In this document: positions 12,281-23,733 of the stretch, one piece after another | Numbering within the stretch: position 1 is the stretch's first letter | Layout of the letters: each line of letters begins with the position of its first letter | NCBI RefSeq assembly: GCF_030272615.1 | Contig: NC_081413.1 | Coordinates: 141,517,872 to 141,581,871 of the forward strand | DNA: 64,000 nucleotides | Direction of reading: 5' to 3' | Origin: Cryptomeria japonica | Taxonomy: Eukaryota; Streptophyta; Pinopsida; Cupressales; Cupressaceae | Translations under genes and position numbers: made by a program | The notes under the pieces: generated by a model | Database searches by the model: none | What the model was told of the DNA's origin: nothing | What the model saw: the letters and a program-made list of their open reading frames with translations, nothing else

Positions 12281-13950
12281 ATGAGTGTGGCTGAATATTT
12301 TATAATAGGATTTCATAGATTCATCTTCTATTTGTACTAAATTTCTCATTTTACTAATACTCTTTGCAAGGATATCCAAAGTGTCGAAGTTTGTTAAAGA
12401 ATATTATATTAGTTAATCCCGACTCCTTTCATGTTGTGGGCAATTTTTCTTATACTAGTGCGAAACATCCTTTCTTAATTAAAATATAAATTCTAATAAC
12501 TTTTGCCTATCTTCTTCAGTATCCCTTGTCTCTCATAGTGATTCCAATAAAAATATGTGTTTTTACAACCTCTATAGTGTCTTTTTGAATACCAACATTT
12601 TGATTGATGCTTTCATTTTTCTTGGTTTCTTTTTTATTTTAAGTTTATAGATTGAGGACTCGTCTTTTTTTCTTTTTCACACTTGTTACTATATGGGGTG
12701 TCTGTTCTCAACCCTTATCTCTTGTTAATATTATATCTCAATATTTTATTCCAAGTATCTCTTTCCAATTAACTCATTTTTCTTCTTTATCTTCTTCTCT
12801 TTAATTTGTGATATCTCTTCTACCAGAATCATTTTACCATTACAATTTTGAAATTTATTTCCTTACTAATCTTTTAGTGACCTAACTAGGGTCCTAACAA
12901 TGGAACCAATGCTAGCAAGAAATATGAGCAATACAGACCAACTTTATGAGCTCCAAGTACTCTCTGAGTGTGTAGTTTATAACTTGGACTCACTCATACA
13001 AAGGGAGTAGGGAATAGTCTAGATAGAAGGCTAACTATTCAATAAAACATAAGGAACATCAAAAACCATATCATTTATAGAAATTCAATATATTTATATA
13101 ATTCATATCAATTGAGTACATTCATATATTATTGTATTCCTTGTATATCATATATACTCCTCTATACTCTTTTATATTTATCTATATTTACATCATATAC
13201 CTTCTCACAAATATCTCATTATTTTCTCTTTGTCATTTACACATTTCACTATACTTATATCTAGAGGATGGGATGTGACTTATCTATCTTGTATCTATCC
13301 TAGATGGTATCCTTTTAATCCCATTCACTATTTATTCCTTGTAGCAATATGTAGTAGGATTTTCTTGACTATGTCTAAACTGCTATAGTTTCTTTCAAAC
13401 AATGTTGAAGAAGATCCGATTAATGTTAGTACATCACATGATAAAAACTAATAAACAAAATTATTCCAATTGTAGTTGATAATGCCCTCGAATAGATAAT
13501 ATTTCATATGAGAGGGAGCAACCTTTATATGTGACTTACACCTTTCATTAATAATTATCCAGAGAGAGGTTGACAAAGAAACTCCACCATTAAGAGCTTG
13601 ACACCAACATTTAAACATTTGAATTTTGAGCCAAATTGGGAGGACAAAGGTGCTAGCCACCCATGTCTAGCCCAATTAAGTTGCACAAAGGTGAAGGCAC
13701 TAGGGGTGAGACTAGTGCTACCAATCTTGACCTAAATTAGGTCTGTTTGCATTGGATCAAAAACTACTTTGAAAACAAGTGCCAAACATAGCATGAAATT
13801 GTAGAGGGTATACAATTTATGACATTACACCATGTATTAAAGATCATTTCTAAATGGGTACCTAACATGGCCTCATAGTTGACACCCACCTCTGCATCCT
13901 TGCATCATTTATATTCTTTTTTTCCTCCTTAAGTTGCACTTAATTGGGGA
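12281..13950. other. Intergenic AT-rich region
   Basis: No recognisable genes, RNA genes or repeat structure. T-rich on the plus strand from 12470 to 12880. One short minus-strand frame at 13448-13660 does not match any family I recognise. Confidence 0.5.
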
Positions 13951-14342
13951 TGTTGGTTCAAATTAGGTATTTTACTTTACTAGTTTACTAGTACTTCCTA
14001 TTAACATGTTAAGTTAAATACTTAGTTCTAGGAATCTTTCTAAAAGTCTTAGTTGCTAATGGGATATCATCTTATTTACTTCTTATGTCCCAGATCATTT
14101 AATATTTTTTATGGTAGTTGTCTTATGTGATAGGAATAAGATGCATGCCATTATCTTTTCTATTTTTATCTCTGATTCTTGTCTATATAAGAAAGACCTC
14201 TTGAACACTTTGTATTATAAGATCAAAATATTATTATCATAGATATTAATATCAAGCAAGCTCTTATTTTATCATACCCTCTTGTAGAAGGTTATGTTTT
14301 GTTTTACAAGTGAATTTAGGGTGTGTGAGCTAATCTTCAACT
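13951..14342 (+). mobile_element. Copia-type LTR (solo or truncated element)
   Basis: The segment starts TGTTGG and is followed at 14344-14360 by TGGCATGATATCAAAGC, a mutated form of the initiator-Met primer site TGGTATCAGAGC. It contains a TATA-like box, CTATATAAGA, near 14181. About 390 bp is a usual size for a small Copia LTR. No gag or pol could be read after it, so the element is a 5' LTR with its primer site and little else. The 3' end is not sharp: the expected CA terminus is mutated. Confidence 0.5.
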
Positions 14343-14343
14343 T

Positions 14344-14360
14344 TGGCATGATATCAAAGC
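14344..14360 (+). promoter_or_regulatory. Decayed primer-binding site
   Basis: TGGCATGATATCAAAGC matches the initiator-Met primer site with a few changes and directly abuts the LTR end. It supports reading the preceding 390 bp as a 5' LTR. Confidence 0.5.
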
Positions 14361-15720
14361 ATTCTATACCAACTCTAACATTATCTAGAATAGAAATTGG
14401 ATGAAAGACAAGGGTTTGTTGTTAGATTAACAACATTTCCTCTCAACCATAATAAACCATCTTAGGCACATGACTTGGTTATTTACAAGTTTCATTTTGG
14501 TTAAAAACTTGTTCTCTTTTTATCATTTGTTATATGTTTTGTTAATTGTAGGTGTGCCTAATTATAAAATAGGAATATTTTTTCATGCATTATTTTTTAT
14601 TGTTTCACTCTATTTTTTGTATACATACAAATCATAATCATTCAAATTATCTAAACACATTTTAGTTATTTAGATCTAATTAAAAAGGATTTCACTCTCC
14701 AAAAACTATAGGTACTTCAATGAAAAATGTGACACATATTGGAGGGTCAATGGCGAGCATTAGGAATGTTAATGTGATGAAGGTTTTAGGACTATACTTG
14801 ACTTACTACAAAATTTGATAATAGTAAAAAAAGTGTGGAGGACATCCGAAACAATTAAGGAATAATTTACTAAAAGGTAAACCTGATCATGTCGCGTTTT
14901 TAATTTATGATCTGTAAATTGTAATAAATAATATTTATCCATATTTTTTTATATATTTTTCAAAATTTAAATATGCTAGTGTATAAATATTTTATATCAC
15001 TTTAAATAACATGATTATTTTGAAAACTATCTCAATGAAAAATAAAACACTCATACATATAATTTATTCCTAGTAAATAAAAATGAAACACTAATAATAT
15101 TTTTTTATAAACTACTATTACTAATGTAGCAATTAAAAGCAAGTTTTAAAAATAACTTAAGTAGACAATGGATTTCATTAGTAATCATTATTCTTCTTGA
15201 AACCCAAGTTCTTAGAAGTAATGACTATAATTTTGATTGAAACTAGGCTACTTTGTGGACAAAAAAAATACCGTGAACAAAAATGTGAACTTAGTCCAAA
15301 AAAATACGAGAAGAATACAACTAGGAAGCGATCTAATACAATCACTGGCATCCCTAGTCTACCTTACTTTAGCAACCAATTTCTTGATTTACGCAATCAA
15401 ACCATTTGTCAAGCATCTCGGTGGGAATAGTTTGGGTTTGAAATTAACGAACAGTAGGGGAAGAGCACCAGTAGCTGTCATAGCTAACTTTGCATACCCA
15501 TAGATCCTAAACGGTACATCGAATTTTGATTTTTTTTTAGTTGTATTTGTATGCGACTTAACTGCTTATAGCTCTTGATTTGGCTTCTGGGTAGTAATGA
15601 TGCACGTTGTGGAATTAGTTATGCACACAAAGGTCAAAAAGTACACATTTCAAAGTGTCGCATGATACCTAACTAAAGATGTTCTAGTAACCGTCCACTC
15701 AAAATCGCCAGTACTTGTGG
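14361..15720. other. Intergenic AT-rich region
   Basis: No domain is recognisable. Two overlapping frames at 15197-15503 give basic or hydrophobic peptides that resemble nothing I know. The stretch at 15440-15660 is less AT-rich than its surroundings, but no gene can be supported. Confidence 0.5.
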
Positions 15721-15800
15721 ACAAATGTCCCAATAGTTTTGCACAAATGTTCTAATAGTGGTGCACAAATGTTCTAATAGTGGTGCACAAATGAGCCAAT
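15721..15800. repeat. 22-bp tandem repeat
   Basis: ACAAATGT-type units start at 15721, 15743, 15765 and 15787, an exact 22-bp period. The middle units read CACAAATGTTCTAATAGTGG. The fourth breaks down after GCACAAATGAGCCAAT. Confidence 0.8.
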
Positions 15801-16221
15801 TATGAACAAAAAATGATCGACTATTGGTACAAAACAAATTTATTAATTATGTTTTCACTATGACGACTATTGGGGGTCTCTATGACAATAAGAATGTCGG
15901 ATGTTGGAACTATGACGACTATTGGTACTCTTCTCCTATCGTTTGAACGTATGCTAGTGATATAAATGGACCACACTTAGCAAGTATAGTTTAAATGGGA
16001 ATGGGAACATATGCTATTGACAAAACGGACCCATACATGCCACCTGAGTGGTCAAAGTAGCTTAGTGTGTGCCATTTAAGGGTGACCCATCTTTTATAGC
16101 TGACAAACCTTTTTTGCTCAAGTCTAATTTACAGAATTTATGAGGATTTTTTTAAAAAGAAGCTAAGGACAAAGTTAAAAGAGGTAGGCTTCTCAAGTGG
16201 GCATAGTTCTTAGATAATTTT
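15801..16221. other. Spacer with short direct repeats
   Basis: CTATGACGACTATTGG occurs twice (about 15858 and 15910), as does a CATATGCTATTGACAAA-like string with variant CGTATGCTAGTGATATAAA. No gene is seen. It may be part of the same unknown repeat as the 22-bp array. Confidence 0.4.
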
Positions 16222-16441
16222 GAAATTTAAATTGAACATCTTTCGGAAGAGAAAAATATTTTTGCAATATTTTTATCTCGAGAAAGAATAGTCAAAATGA
16301 TTCAATCTAAAGAAAGAACATGGACACAAATAAGTGTTGAATTTCAAAATGAACATCTTCCACAGAAATTTTTTTTTGCAATATTTTTTATCTCAAAAAG
16401 GAACAGTCAAAATGATTCAATCTAAAGAAAGAACATGGACA
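16222..16441. repeat. 115-bp tandem duplication
   Basis: Two adjacent copies share GTCAAAATGATTCAATCTAA followed by AGAAAGAACATGGAC; that block starts at 16291 and 16406, an offset of 115 bases. The copies differ at several positions and in the length of a T run. The single short frame across the second copy (16334-16576) is not recognised. Confidence 0.75.
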
Positions 16442-16579
16442 GAGAAGACTACTTCATTGCATCACACTTTGACAAGCCAAAACATGTTTAGAACTCTACC
16501 AACAAATGATGATGAAGAAGTATTAAGGTTCCTCAACAAACATTTCCAACTACGAAAAGAAAAATACCAAACATAGAAT

Positions 16580-17889
16580 GGCCCGTGACAGTCCTTAATC
16601 CAATCATTTGTAGCCCAAAAGCTTGGGTTCCCAGCCTCATGTCTCCCTTCCCCAAATTAAAGACGTCACGGTCGTCGGGCTGAAGATTTAATTTAATTTA
16701 ATTTTTTATGTTTTTTTTAATATGTTTATTTTTAATATGAAATCTTGTTATATGTTCATTATATTATATTAATATTGTATTTGAATTTTTTATATGAATT
16801 TTTATATACCTCTATTTATCATATTGTATAATTTTTTTTATTTAATTATATATAATAATTGTTTATTGTTTTAATATTATTTATTTTATAGATTTATTAA
16901 ATTATAGTTTAAATTTTAAGTAAATCTATAAACTAAATAATATTAACATAATATAATATTATAATTAATTGAAATGATCAATATAATTAATGTATACATA
17001 ATTATCTATTTTTTTAATTATGTATATATTGATTTAAAAATAATTAAATTTATATAATAATATTATATATTGCATGTTTAACTTAAATTAGACTATATTC
17101 AATATTTAAATTATACAAATTAATTTTGTCATCAGTACACTTTATAGAAATAAATCTATAAAAAAAAATTATTAGTTCGATGAGTGATTCCCATTTATTG
17201 TTTCTAATCATTTTAAATAATATTAAAATACTTTTTGTTAATTTTCGCTTACAATCAACGAGTTCTTCAAATAAAAATTGAAATTGAAATATTAAGAAAT
17301 TACAATTATTATATGCATTTAAAAATATTACTTTTTATATATGAAAGTTGATTATGGTAAAAAGATATAAATTTGGATAATATAAAGAAAAACTGAAAAC
17401 AAATTATTCAATAAAGAATGTTGTAGGTTATTTATTATTTTAAGTAATAATATTTCTACATATATTATATAAATGTAAATAATTTTACTCATGTAATAAT
17501 ACTTGTTTTCAATTTTCATAAAGAATGCATATTATTTATAAGTAATTAAATAAAAATTGAAATTAAAAAATTATATAATTATTATTTATGTTTTAAAATA
17601 TTGTTTTTTTATATGAAAGTGTCTACTGATAAAAAAATATATAAATTTGGATAATATAAAGAAAAATAAAAAAATAAATCATTAAATAATGAATGTTTGT
17701 AGGCAATTTACACTATTTCAATAAATATGTAACAATATTTATATGTATTATTCACATCATTCATATATATTATTTGAGTATATATTTTCTTTATGGTAAG
17801 AAGATATAAATTGGATACTACAAAGAAAAATCAAAGTAAATATTTTTTTTAAAATTATAATTAAAGGTAAACAATATATATGATTTATA
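16580..17889. repeat. Very AT-rich block with a diverged 274-bp tandem duplication
   Basis: From about 16680 the block is almost only A and T. ATTTGGATAATATAAAGAAA occurs at 17371 and 17645 (offset 274), followed in both by a matching ATAAAGAATGTTGTAGG-like segment. A third, weaker copy of the motif lies near 17811. No coding capacity. Such blocks can act as matrix-attachment DNA, but nothing here proves that. Confidence 0.6.
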
Positions 17890-20006
17890 AGAATTTTTAT
17901 TCAAGCAAATTTGGAAGGGCAATTGGTGGTATGGAGATTTATGTGGGATTGCAGGGATATTATAACTAGTATTTTGTGGAAAATTGGAAATAAGAGACTT
18001 GTGAAATTTTGGACAAATTCATGGAATGGTGAGGAATCATTAGACAACATGAATTGGGTAATCTAGAGTGGGTTCTAGAGGTAATTGGAAGACACAAGGA
18101 ATTGATTGTTGATTATGTGTATAGAGATTCATGACTCTTGAGTGAAGAATTCGTATGGGTTGATGTTGACAAACTGGAAATCCCAAAAATGATGTCGAAG
18201 CAATTAAGAACATTCTCCAGACGAGATCGCTAGTGACGACGGTGATGGTGAAGACGAGGATGATGTTTGGAGGTAGTCTTTCTGTTCAAGGTGGGTTTCA
18301 ATGGGTCAATCCTTCCCTTCCTCGCTTGCAGATGCAGATTGTTTTGCTTGGGTTGTTCGGATCTGCTTTTCCTTTGCGAAGGATGGCTTGTCTATGGGGG
18401 TTGTGGTTTGTCTTGGCGGTGTGGTTGTGCCAAGTAGTTCAACTCTCCTTCTTTGACATCGAGATGGGGGTTTGGTTCCTCGGTGCTCAACTTTGCCTTT
18501 TCTCTGTGAGGATTTATGTTCGTTTTACGTATGGGGAGGCGGTTGTTGTGTTGAGGGCAATGTTTGGACTCTTCTAGTGTTTGTTGCGATTGCTTGTGGT
18601 TTTTGGCCTAGGACTCATGTGTCCAGTGGCGATGGAGCTAGAGTTGTCATGGCGGCTTTGCTTTCTTTTGGAGTGGTGGTGGGCTCTTTGGGGCCTTGGC
18701 ACTTGTTTTGGTTGGTGGGTTTGGACGAGTTTCTTCCTATTCTTTTTATCCCCATATTTTTGCTTGGTCTGGAGCTCTTTGTTTTGAAATAAGTAGAGGA
18801 TTTTGTTCTTCTCCCCATCAATCGATGTTTTATCGCCTTTATTTGGTGTGTTGTGGTGGAGTTTTTTTTTTTTTTTTAAAGGTTTTGTTGGTGGTTTGGT
18901 TAGTTTTTTTCTTTTGAAAGCCTTTTGTGGTCTTAGACAGATCCTTCAGTGTCTTCTCTTCCTTGTCAATGCTTCGTTGATGGGTTACCTTCTCTTCTCC
19001 AGTAGTGGGTTTGCAAGATTATTTTGTTGGATGGTCCTCTCCTTGTTGTGCGGTTTGTTTATGGTCCGCCTTATTGAGGTGTCTCTATCTTCTATAGAGG
19101 TGAAGATGGGTTTGGCTAGAGATAAACTCTCTCCTATTAAGGTGGAGTTAGCATCGGAGGCAAATGATGGGTATTGTTGGTGGTAGAGCATTGGTACCCT
19201 ACTGTTGGATTATGTGGGATTAGAGGATTACCTTGTCCTTAACCTTTTTCCTAGATCACCTATTGAGGTGGTGATTAGGGAAGGCTTTTCCTTTGTTGTT
19301 GCTATCAAGGTTTGTGGGAGCCTTTTATAAACCCATTGTTATGGATGGTGAGATCCTTGGTTTTCCCATCTTGGAGGTTGAGGGCGCTCAGAAAACCCCT
19401 GTTGGGTCTCCTATAGAGGTGAATAAATGGTTGGATAAGTTTCTTTTAGTGTGGCAAATTTTAATGCATATGGTTATGGGACCCTTGTTGGTTGGGGGAT
19501 CTCGGAAAAATCCCCTGTTAGTTGAGGGAGCCTGGAAAATCCCTATGTATTTTCTCTTTTTAGGGATAGGCTGGACGCTGACAGTTTTCAAGGGCCCAGT
19601 CTAGCCAGTATTTGTTTTTGGTTAGGTTCAAGTTTTTCTATTGATGGTCTAGAGATCTTGTTACAGGTTAAGGGAGCCTGGGAAAACCCTGAGTTTTGGC
19701 TAGGGGTACCAGATAAACCCTTGCTTTTCTATTTCTCAGATCTAGTGGTTTAGATCTATTGTTGTTGCTAGCCTGGTTTGTATTGTCTTTCTTTTATGTT
19801 TGGCTGGCGGTAGTATTGTTTTGACTGCTTTGTCTTGTAGCCTCTAGTGCCACAATTGTTTGTGGCTTTGATGTTGTTTAGCCTGGTTGTATATGCCTGC
19901 AATGTACCTTTGTTAGTTTCGAATTCGTGAAATCTCTGAGGGTTTTAGGTCCCTTCAAAACCTGTTGTATAGGGTTTCTGGTTCCCTCAAAACCTGTTTA
20001 TCCTAA
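17890..20006 (+). mobile_element. LINE 3' fragment: end of RT region plus long 3' part
   Basis: At about 17930-18040 one frame reads IITSILWKIGNKRLVKFWT followed by NSWNGEESL, which fits the segment after the reverse transcriptase of plant LINEs (a W-x-IG-x-G then FW-x-D-x-W pattern). After 18230 the sequence is richer in G and T, with a T15 run near 18862 and several GGGAGCCTGG-AAAA-CCC motifs between 19370 and 19730. It ends GTTTATCCTAA, which joins AATAAAAAAC on the far side of the Gypsy insertion (43441), as in a LINE 3' end with poly(A) signal. The open frames between 18233 and 19604 show no domain and are probably chance. The function of the 18230-19990 part is not established. Confidence 0.45.
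20002..20006. repeat. Target-site duplication of the Gypsy element (left copy)
   Basis: CCTAA here matches CCTAA at 43438-43442, exactly bracketing the two LTR outer ends. Confidence 0.85.
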
Positions 20007-20014
20007 TCTTGGGC

Positions 20015-20024
20015 CCATATAAAA
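20015..20024 (+). promoter_or_regulatory. TATA-like box at the LTR start
   Basis: CATATAAAAT lies about 10 bases inside the LTR. It is preserved in the 3' LTR (near 38713) and in the diverged third copy (CTATAAAATT at 59991). Conservation at the same spot across families suggests function. If used, transcription would begin near the LTR start, placing the LTR ORF at the 5' end of the RNA. Confidence 0.45.
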
Positions 20025-20135
20025 TTTCCATTCCATATGCGTCCTTGTTTGAAGTAATGCTTATCTAATTCATTGGTCAAGAAATTTGTTTAAAATTTTG
20101 CTCGTGTAATTCGATCATTGTTAAGTTTCACTGTG

Positions 20136-20307
20136 TTGAACTTGAACCTTGAACTTGAACCTTTTTGGTTCAAGGTTCAAAGTTCAACAGGCATTAATTT
20201 GAATGTTTTTCCTCTCACGTGATTTTCAGTTTTACTAGTCCTTGTCGGCATTTTGCATTCTTTGAACCTTGAACTTGAACCTTTTTGGTTCAAGGTTCAA
20301 AGTTCAA
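20136..20307. repeat. Two GAAC/GTTC inverted repeats in the 5' LTR
   Basis: Two hairpin-forming palindromes of the same design: arms of GAACTTGAACC and GGTTCAAGGTTC around a TTTTT loop, centred near 20164 and 20284. Right arms run 20167-20187 and 20287-20307. Both recur in the 3' LTR (38831-38882 and 38957-39002). They lie between the first TATA-like box and the LTR ORF. Confidence 0.85.
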
Positions 20308-20853
20308 GATTTGTCAGGTTAGTGTTGTGTTGCGATGGTTTCGCAAGGGTCAGAGTTTTATGTATAGGTTTCTTGGAAGACATGTGACTTGCCACATGGT
20401 GATGACGCAGACTTTTAGAACATGATAAACGGCCACCAAGGGGAGGAATATTCTTTCTTCAATGATTTGAAATCTACCATTTATGGAAAGTATGTGTGAG
20501 GATCCATTGTGTCAGAAGTGAAGTGACTTAACATTTAAGGAATGCTTCAACGCAATCAATTCAAAGTAAGGTCACACGAACGAAGAGTAATGAAGGAAGC
20601 TTTTAGTAATGATGGGTTAGATTTTCTCGGCTTTAAAACTGAGTAGTTGTCTCATTGGGGTTATTATTTTCTTGAGAAGATTTTGAGAAGGACTTTTTGA
20701 AGCGGGAGAAATAGGCTACGATAGAGGTTTACGGAGGACAGAGGAAGGTATGTTCAACAACTTTCTAAATTACTGCAGTTTATTTTAAAGATCTGGGTAT
20801 TCTGTTAGCTGCTTGTTTCTGTCTCCACTTTCCTTCTTTGCCTGGGATTAATT

Positions 20854-23691
20854 ATGGAAAACCAAGAACTAAACATGAGGATTATTTTTCCCAAATTGAT
20901 GAGCTCATCTTCCCTTGTAAGCCCTTTACCAAAGTTAGGTGATACAACGTTGGTTCAGCTGGATTTAGATGTTTTTCTAGAAAGAGTAAGGAATTCAGCC
21001 GCAGACCCCATGATGAGAGATGTAGCACAGAGTGGATTATTAGAAGCAGCTGCCTTTCCCATAGCTACTCCTTGCCCTGAGTTAGTCTTAGAATGTATGA
21101 ATCATTATGACAAGGGTAATAGATGTATAAGAAAAAATGATGGTGAAGTCTTGTTGTCCATTGATAGACAGACAATAATGGCAGCCATGGGTATTCCACA
21201 CCGGGAACCCTATGAAGATTGGACCATTGGTAAATCCTATGGAATTTTCTCTGAGAAAAAGCAGTATTATAAAACTTTTATTGCACAAAATTGGCTCCTA
21301 TGATTCCAAAAGGGGGGCTCGAGGCTGCCGAGACCTCTAACCTGTGAACATTTAATTCCTACAATCCGAGACTTGGTAATACTGTTGAGGAGGGTAAAGG
21401 GTAATTCCCACTCTTTTTACTGGGAGGAGTGGATGTATTTCTTCATCCAGGTCACTCTGAATAGAAATCGGTTCATCGACTGGGGAACTGTCATTGCGGA
21501 AAAGTTACACGAAGGTTTGAGTAATTATCTGGGAATGCCTAATTTTTATATGTCATCCTATCTGTTATATATGCTTGCCTGTGTGAGAGAATGGTCTGGG
21601 TTCTCTCATGTAAAATGGGTTCAAGGCATGAGAATTTATGAGTATCATCCTAATCTGACTTTGAAAGGGCATGTTGATGATTATCTCCATTGGAATGATG
21701 TTTTCATTTGAAGGCTGACCTTTGAATTACATGGTAACTTGCATAGAAGAATGTCTGCAGAAGCAGTTGAGCTTATTAACATATATGGCAGTTTCTTTAT
21801 ACAGTTCAGCCACTTCACTTACCTAAGAGCTGGAGGATTTAAAGGTGAACCCTTTAGACTACCCAGGTATATTTTAGGCTCCTACAATTTGATCAAAGTT
21901 TCTAGACAGCTTGCTTATGTCACAAAAGATTATGGTGAGGACTCCAACACAAGTGGGATTTTTCCCATTGATTTAGGCCATTTTAGTTGTAGGTTAGTCT
22001 TTGATGCACTGAATCTTGAATTGGAATTTAAAAGGTTTCATTTGAAGACCTTTGTGAAAAGGGATAACTTTGATAGTAAGGGTTTCATTGCTCAGTATGT
22101 GAAGAAGATGGTGCTTGATCAACATGTTCCTCAGTTGGAGGATTATTGGGACGATTGCCAAGATGAATTTGAAGTACGGAGAAGGAGTTGGTCCAGATTA
22201 ACTTTGAAACAAATTCATGACATGAAATTGGCAATGGATACCTCAGGTGTCACCATCGATGATGAAGACATACTTGATTCAGAGTTTATGAAGCGGGTCC
22301 ATGATGAACCTCTTCCAGAAGTGGATTGGAGCAAGAAGATAGGGGATAGTATTTAGACACGCACCTTCAGTGTAATTCACAGGTCAGAAAATTGGCTTAG
22401 GAGTTTCTGATTTCATCCGACACGAGAAGCCAGTTCAAGAAGCAAAAGTGGAAAGAGGAGTACCACAAGTAAAACTTTTGTTTTGACTAACATTCCCGTT
22501 TCTGATGCAGGAAAAGGATAGGCAAGAATTAAAGAAGAGAAACCTGACATTGGGGTTGAACTTTCTATTGTTGGTTGAGTGACTAGGTCAAGGTCCAAGA
22601 AGAGTTTCCAGCCGCCGACTTCTCATCTCATTCTGGATTTGTTTGTAGAGGAAACACTGTGCAAGATGACATCCCCTGTTTCCCAAGCAGACAAGGTTTC
22701 AATTGACATAGATAATATTTTCCAGGACCCAGGAATACTCGAAATCCAGTCTCATATAGACCATGCCACACCACCATCCTCAGTAGGATTTCCACCCATG
22801 CCTTCAAAAGAACTGACTCTAGCACCAAAATGGTTAAGTGATTCAATCACCAAGAAAAGGAATGTGGTTTTGATTTCAGTATCAATGGAGGACGCTGTGA
22901 GTAAATGTCTGGGAAGCTGTACAAAGCCCAAAAAGTTAAAAACAGAGGCTATGATTGATTTTGATGAGAGCACGAAGCATTAGACTGCAGACATTGCTAG
23001 ACCCGAGACCAACAAAGATGTTGCTACGGCTTCAGAAGCAGACTACGCTGTTGAACGAATTGATTTGGGGGTCAGAACAAGAGCCGTAGATGTGAAGCAT
23101 TTGGAGACTTTGACTAAACGAATTATCTCCTGTACTTGGAAGAAAGAGAGATACAAGGCTAAGGTGAAACAAAGTTTAACGCAAATGGCCCAGTATATTT
23201 ATGCTTTGCAGAACAACCCATTACCATTGTCCCAACATTTAGGACCATTTAGTCCAAAATCACCTAGCAATCAAAAATTCTTGGATGAAGTTCAACAAAA
23301 CAAGATGATTGCCAAGGTTTTCTCAGAATGGCTCACCTCGATCATGCATCAGGCAACTAATTACATAACGGATTTGGTCCAGATTTTCAAAGATGCTAAT
23401 GAGGTGACCAAAGCATTAGACTTTGACTTGGTCTCGTGGCAAAAGGAGAAATCTAAGTGGGTTGTGATTTCAAAACAGATGCGTGATATTCATCGTTATG
23501 GTCTAATGAACTTTATTGCTAAGAATCAAGTGTCAGGATTAAATGAAGATGTAATGTTTATTTGTAAGGAGAGTATTGAGTGGCACAACCAATTAATTGG
23601 ACAGGGTTATAATGAGTCGTCCAGTCTGCGTGGTGAATTAACGGCCTTAAGGGCAACCATGCAGAAGGAATTACATTGCATGGATGTCTAA
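20854..23691 (+). pseudogene. LTR-encoded ORF, copy A (unknown protein)
   Basis: One reading frame runs from ATG 20854 to 23691 without a frameshift, broken only by in-frame stops at 21301, 21709, about 22354, 22408, 22519, 22576 and 22981. It continues past the Copia insertion at 31410-31649. Recognisable blocks: LLEAAAFPIATPCPELVLEC; FYMSSYLLYMLACV; IQFSHFTYLRAGGF then EPFRLPRY; GIFPIDLGHFSC; a basic linker RSRSKKS; and a predicted helical C-terminal half with GPFSPKSPSNQKFLDEV. I do not recognise the family. Several stops are absent from copy B, where the codon is sense (21301 TGA versus AGA; 22981 TAG versus TGG), so the ancestor was more open. By position it could be an extra ORF like ORF1 of Ogre elements, but here it lies inside the LTR. 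Confidence 0.75.
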
Positions 23692-23733
23692 TTACTTAAA
23701 GAAGACAGTGAAACCTTGGAAGACACTACAGAG

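Noticed and set aside
15197-15503. Two overlapping frames that might be an organelle-derived gene
   Set aside because: No similarity to any plastid or mitochondrial protein I know, and no start context or partner gene.
18233-19604. Several hydrophobic open frames on the plus strand
   Set aside because: They overlap in different frames, have biased T/G-rich composition and no domain; they look like chance frames in a LINE 3' region.
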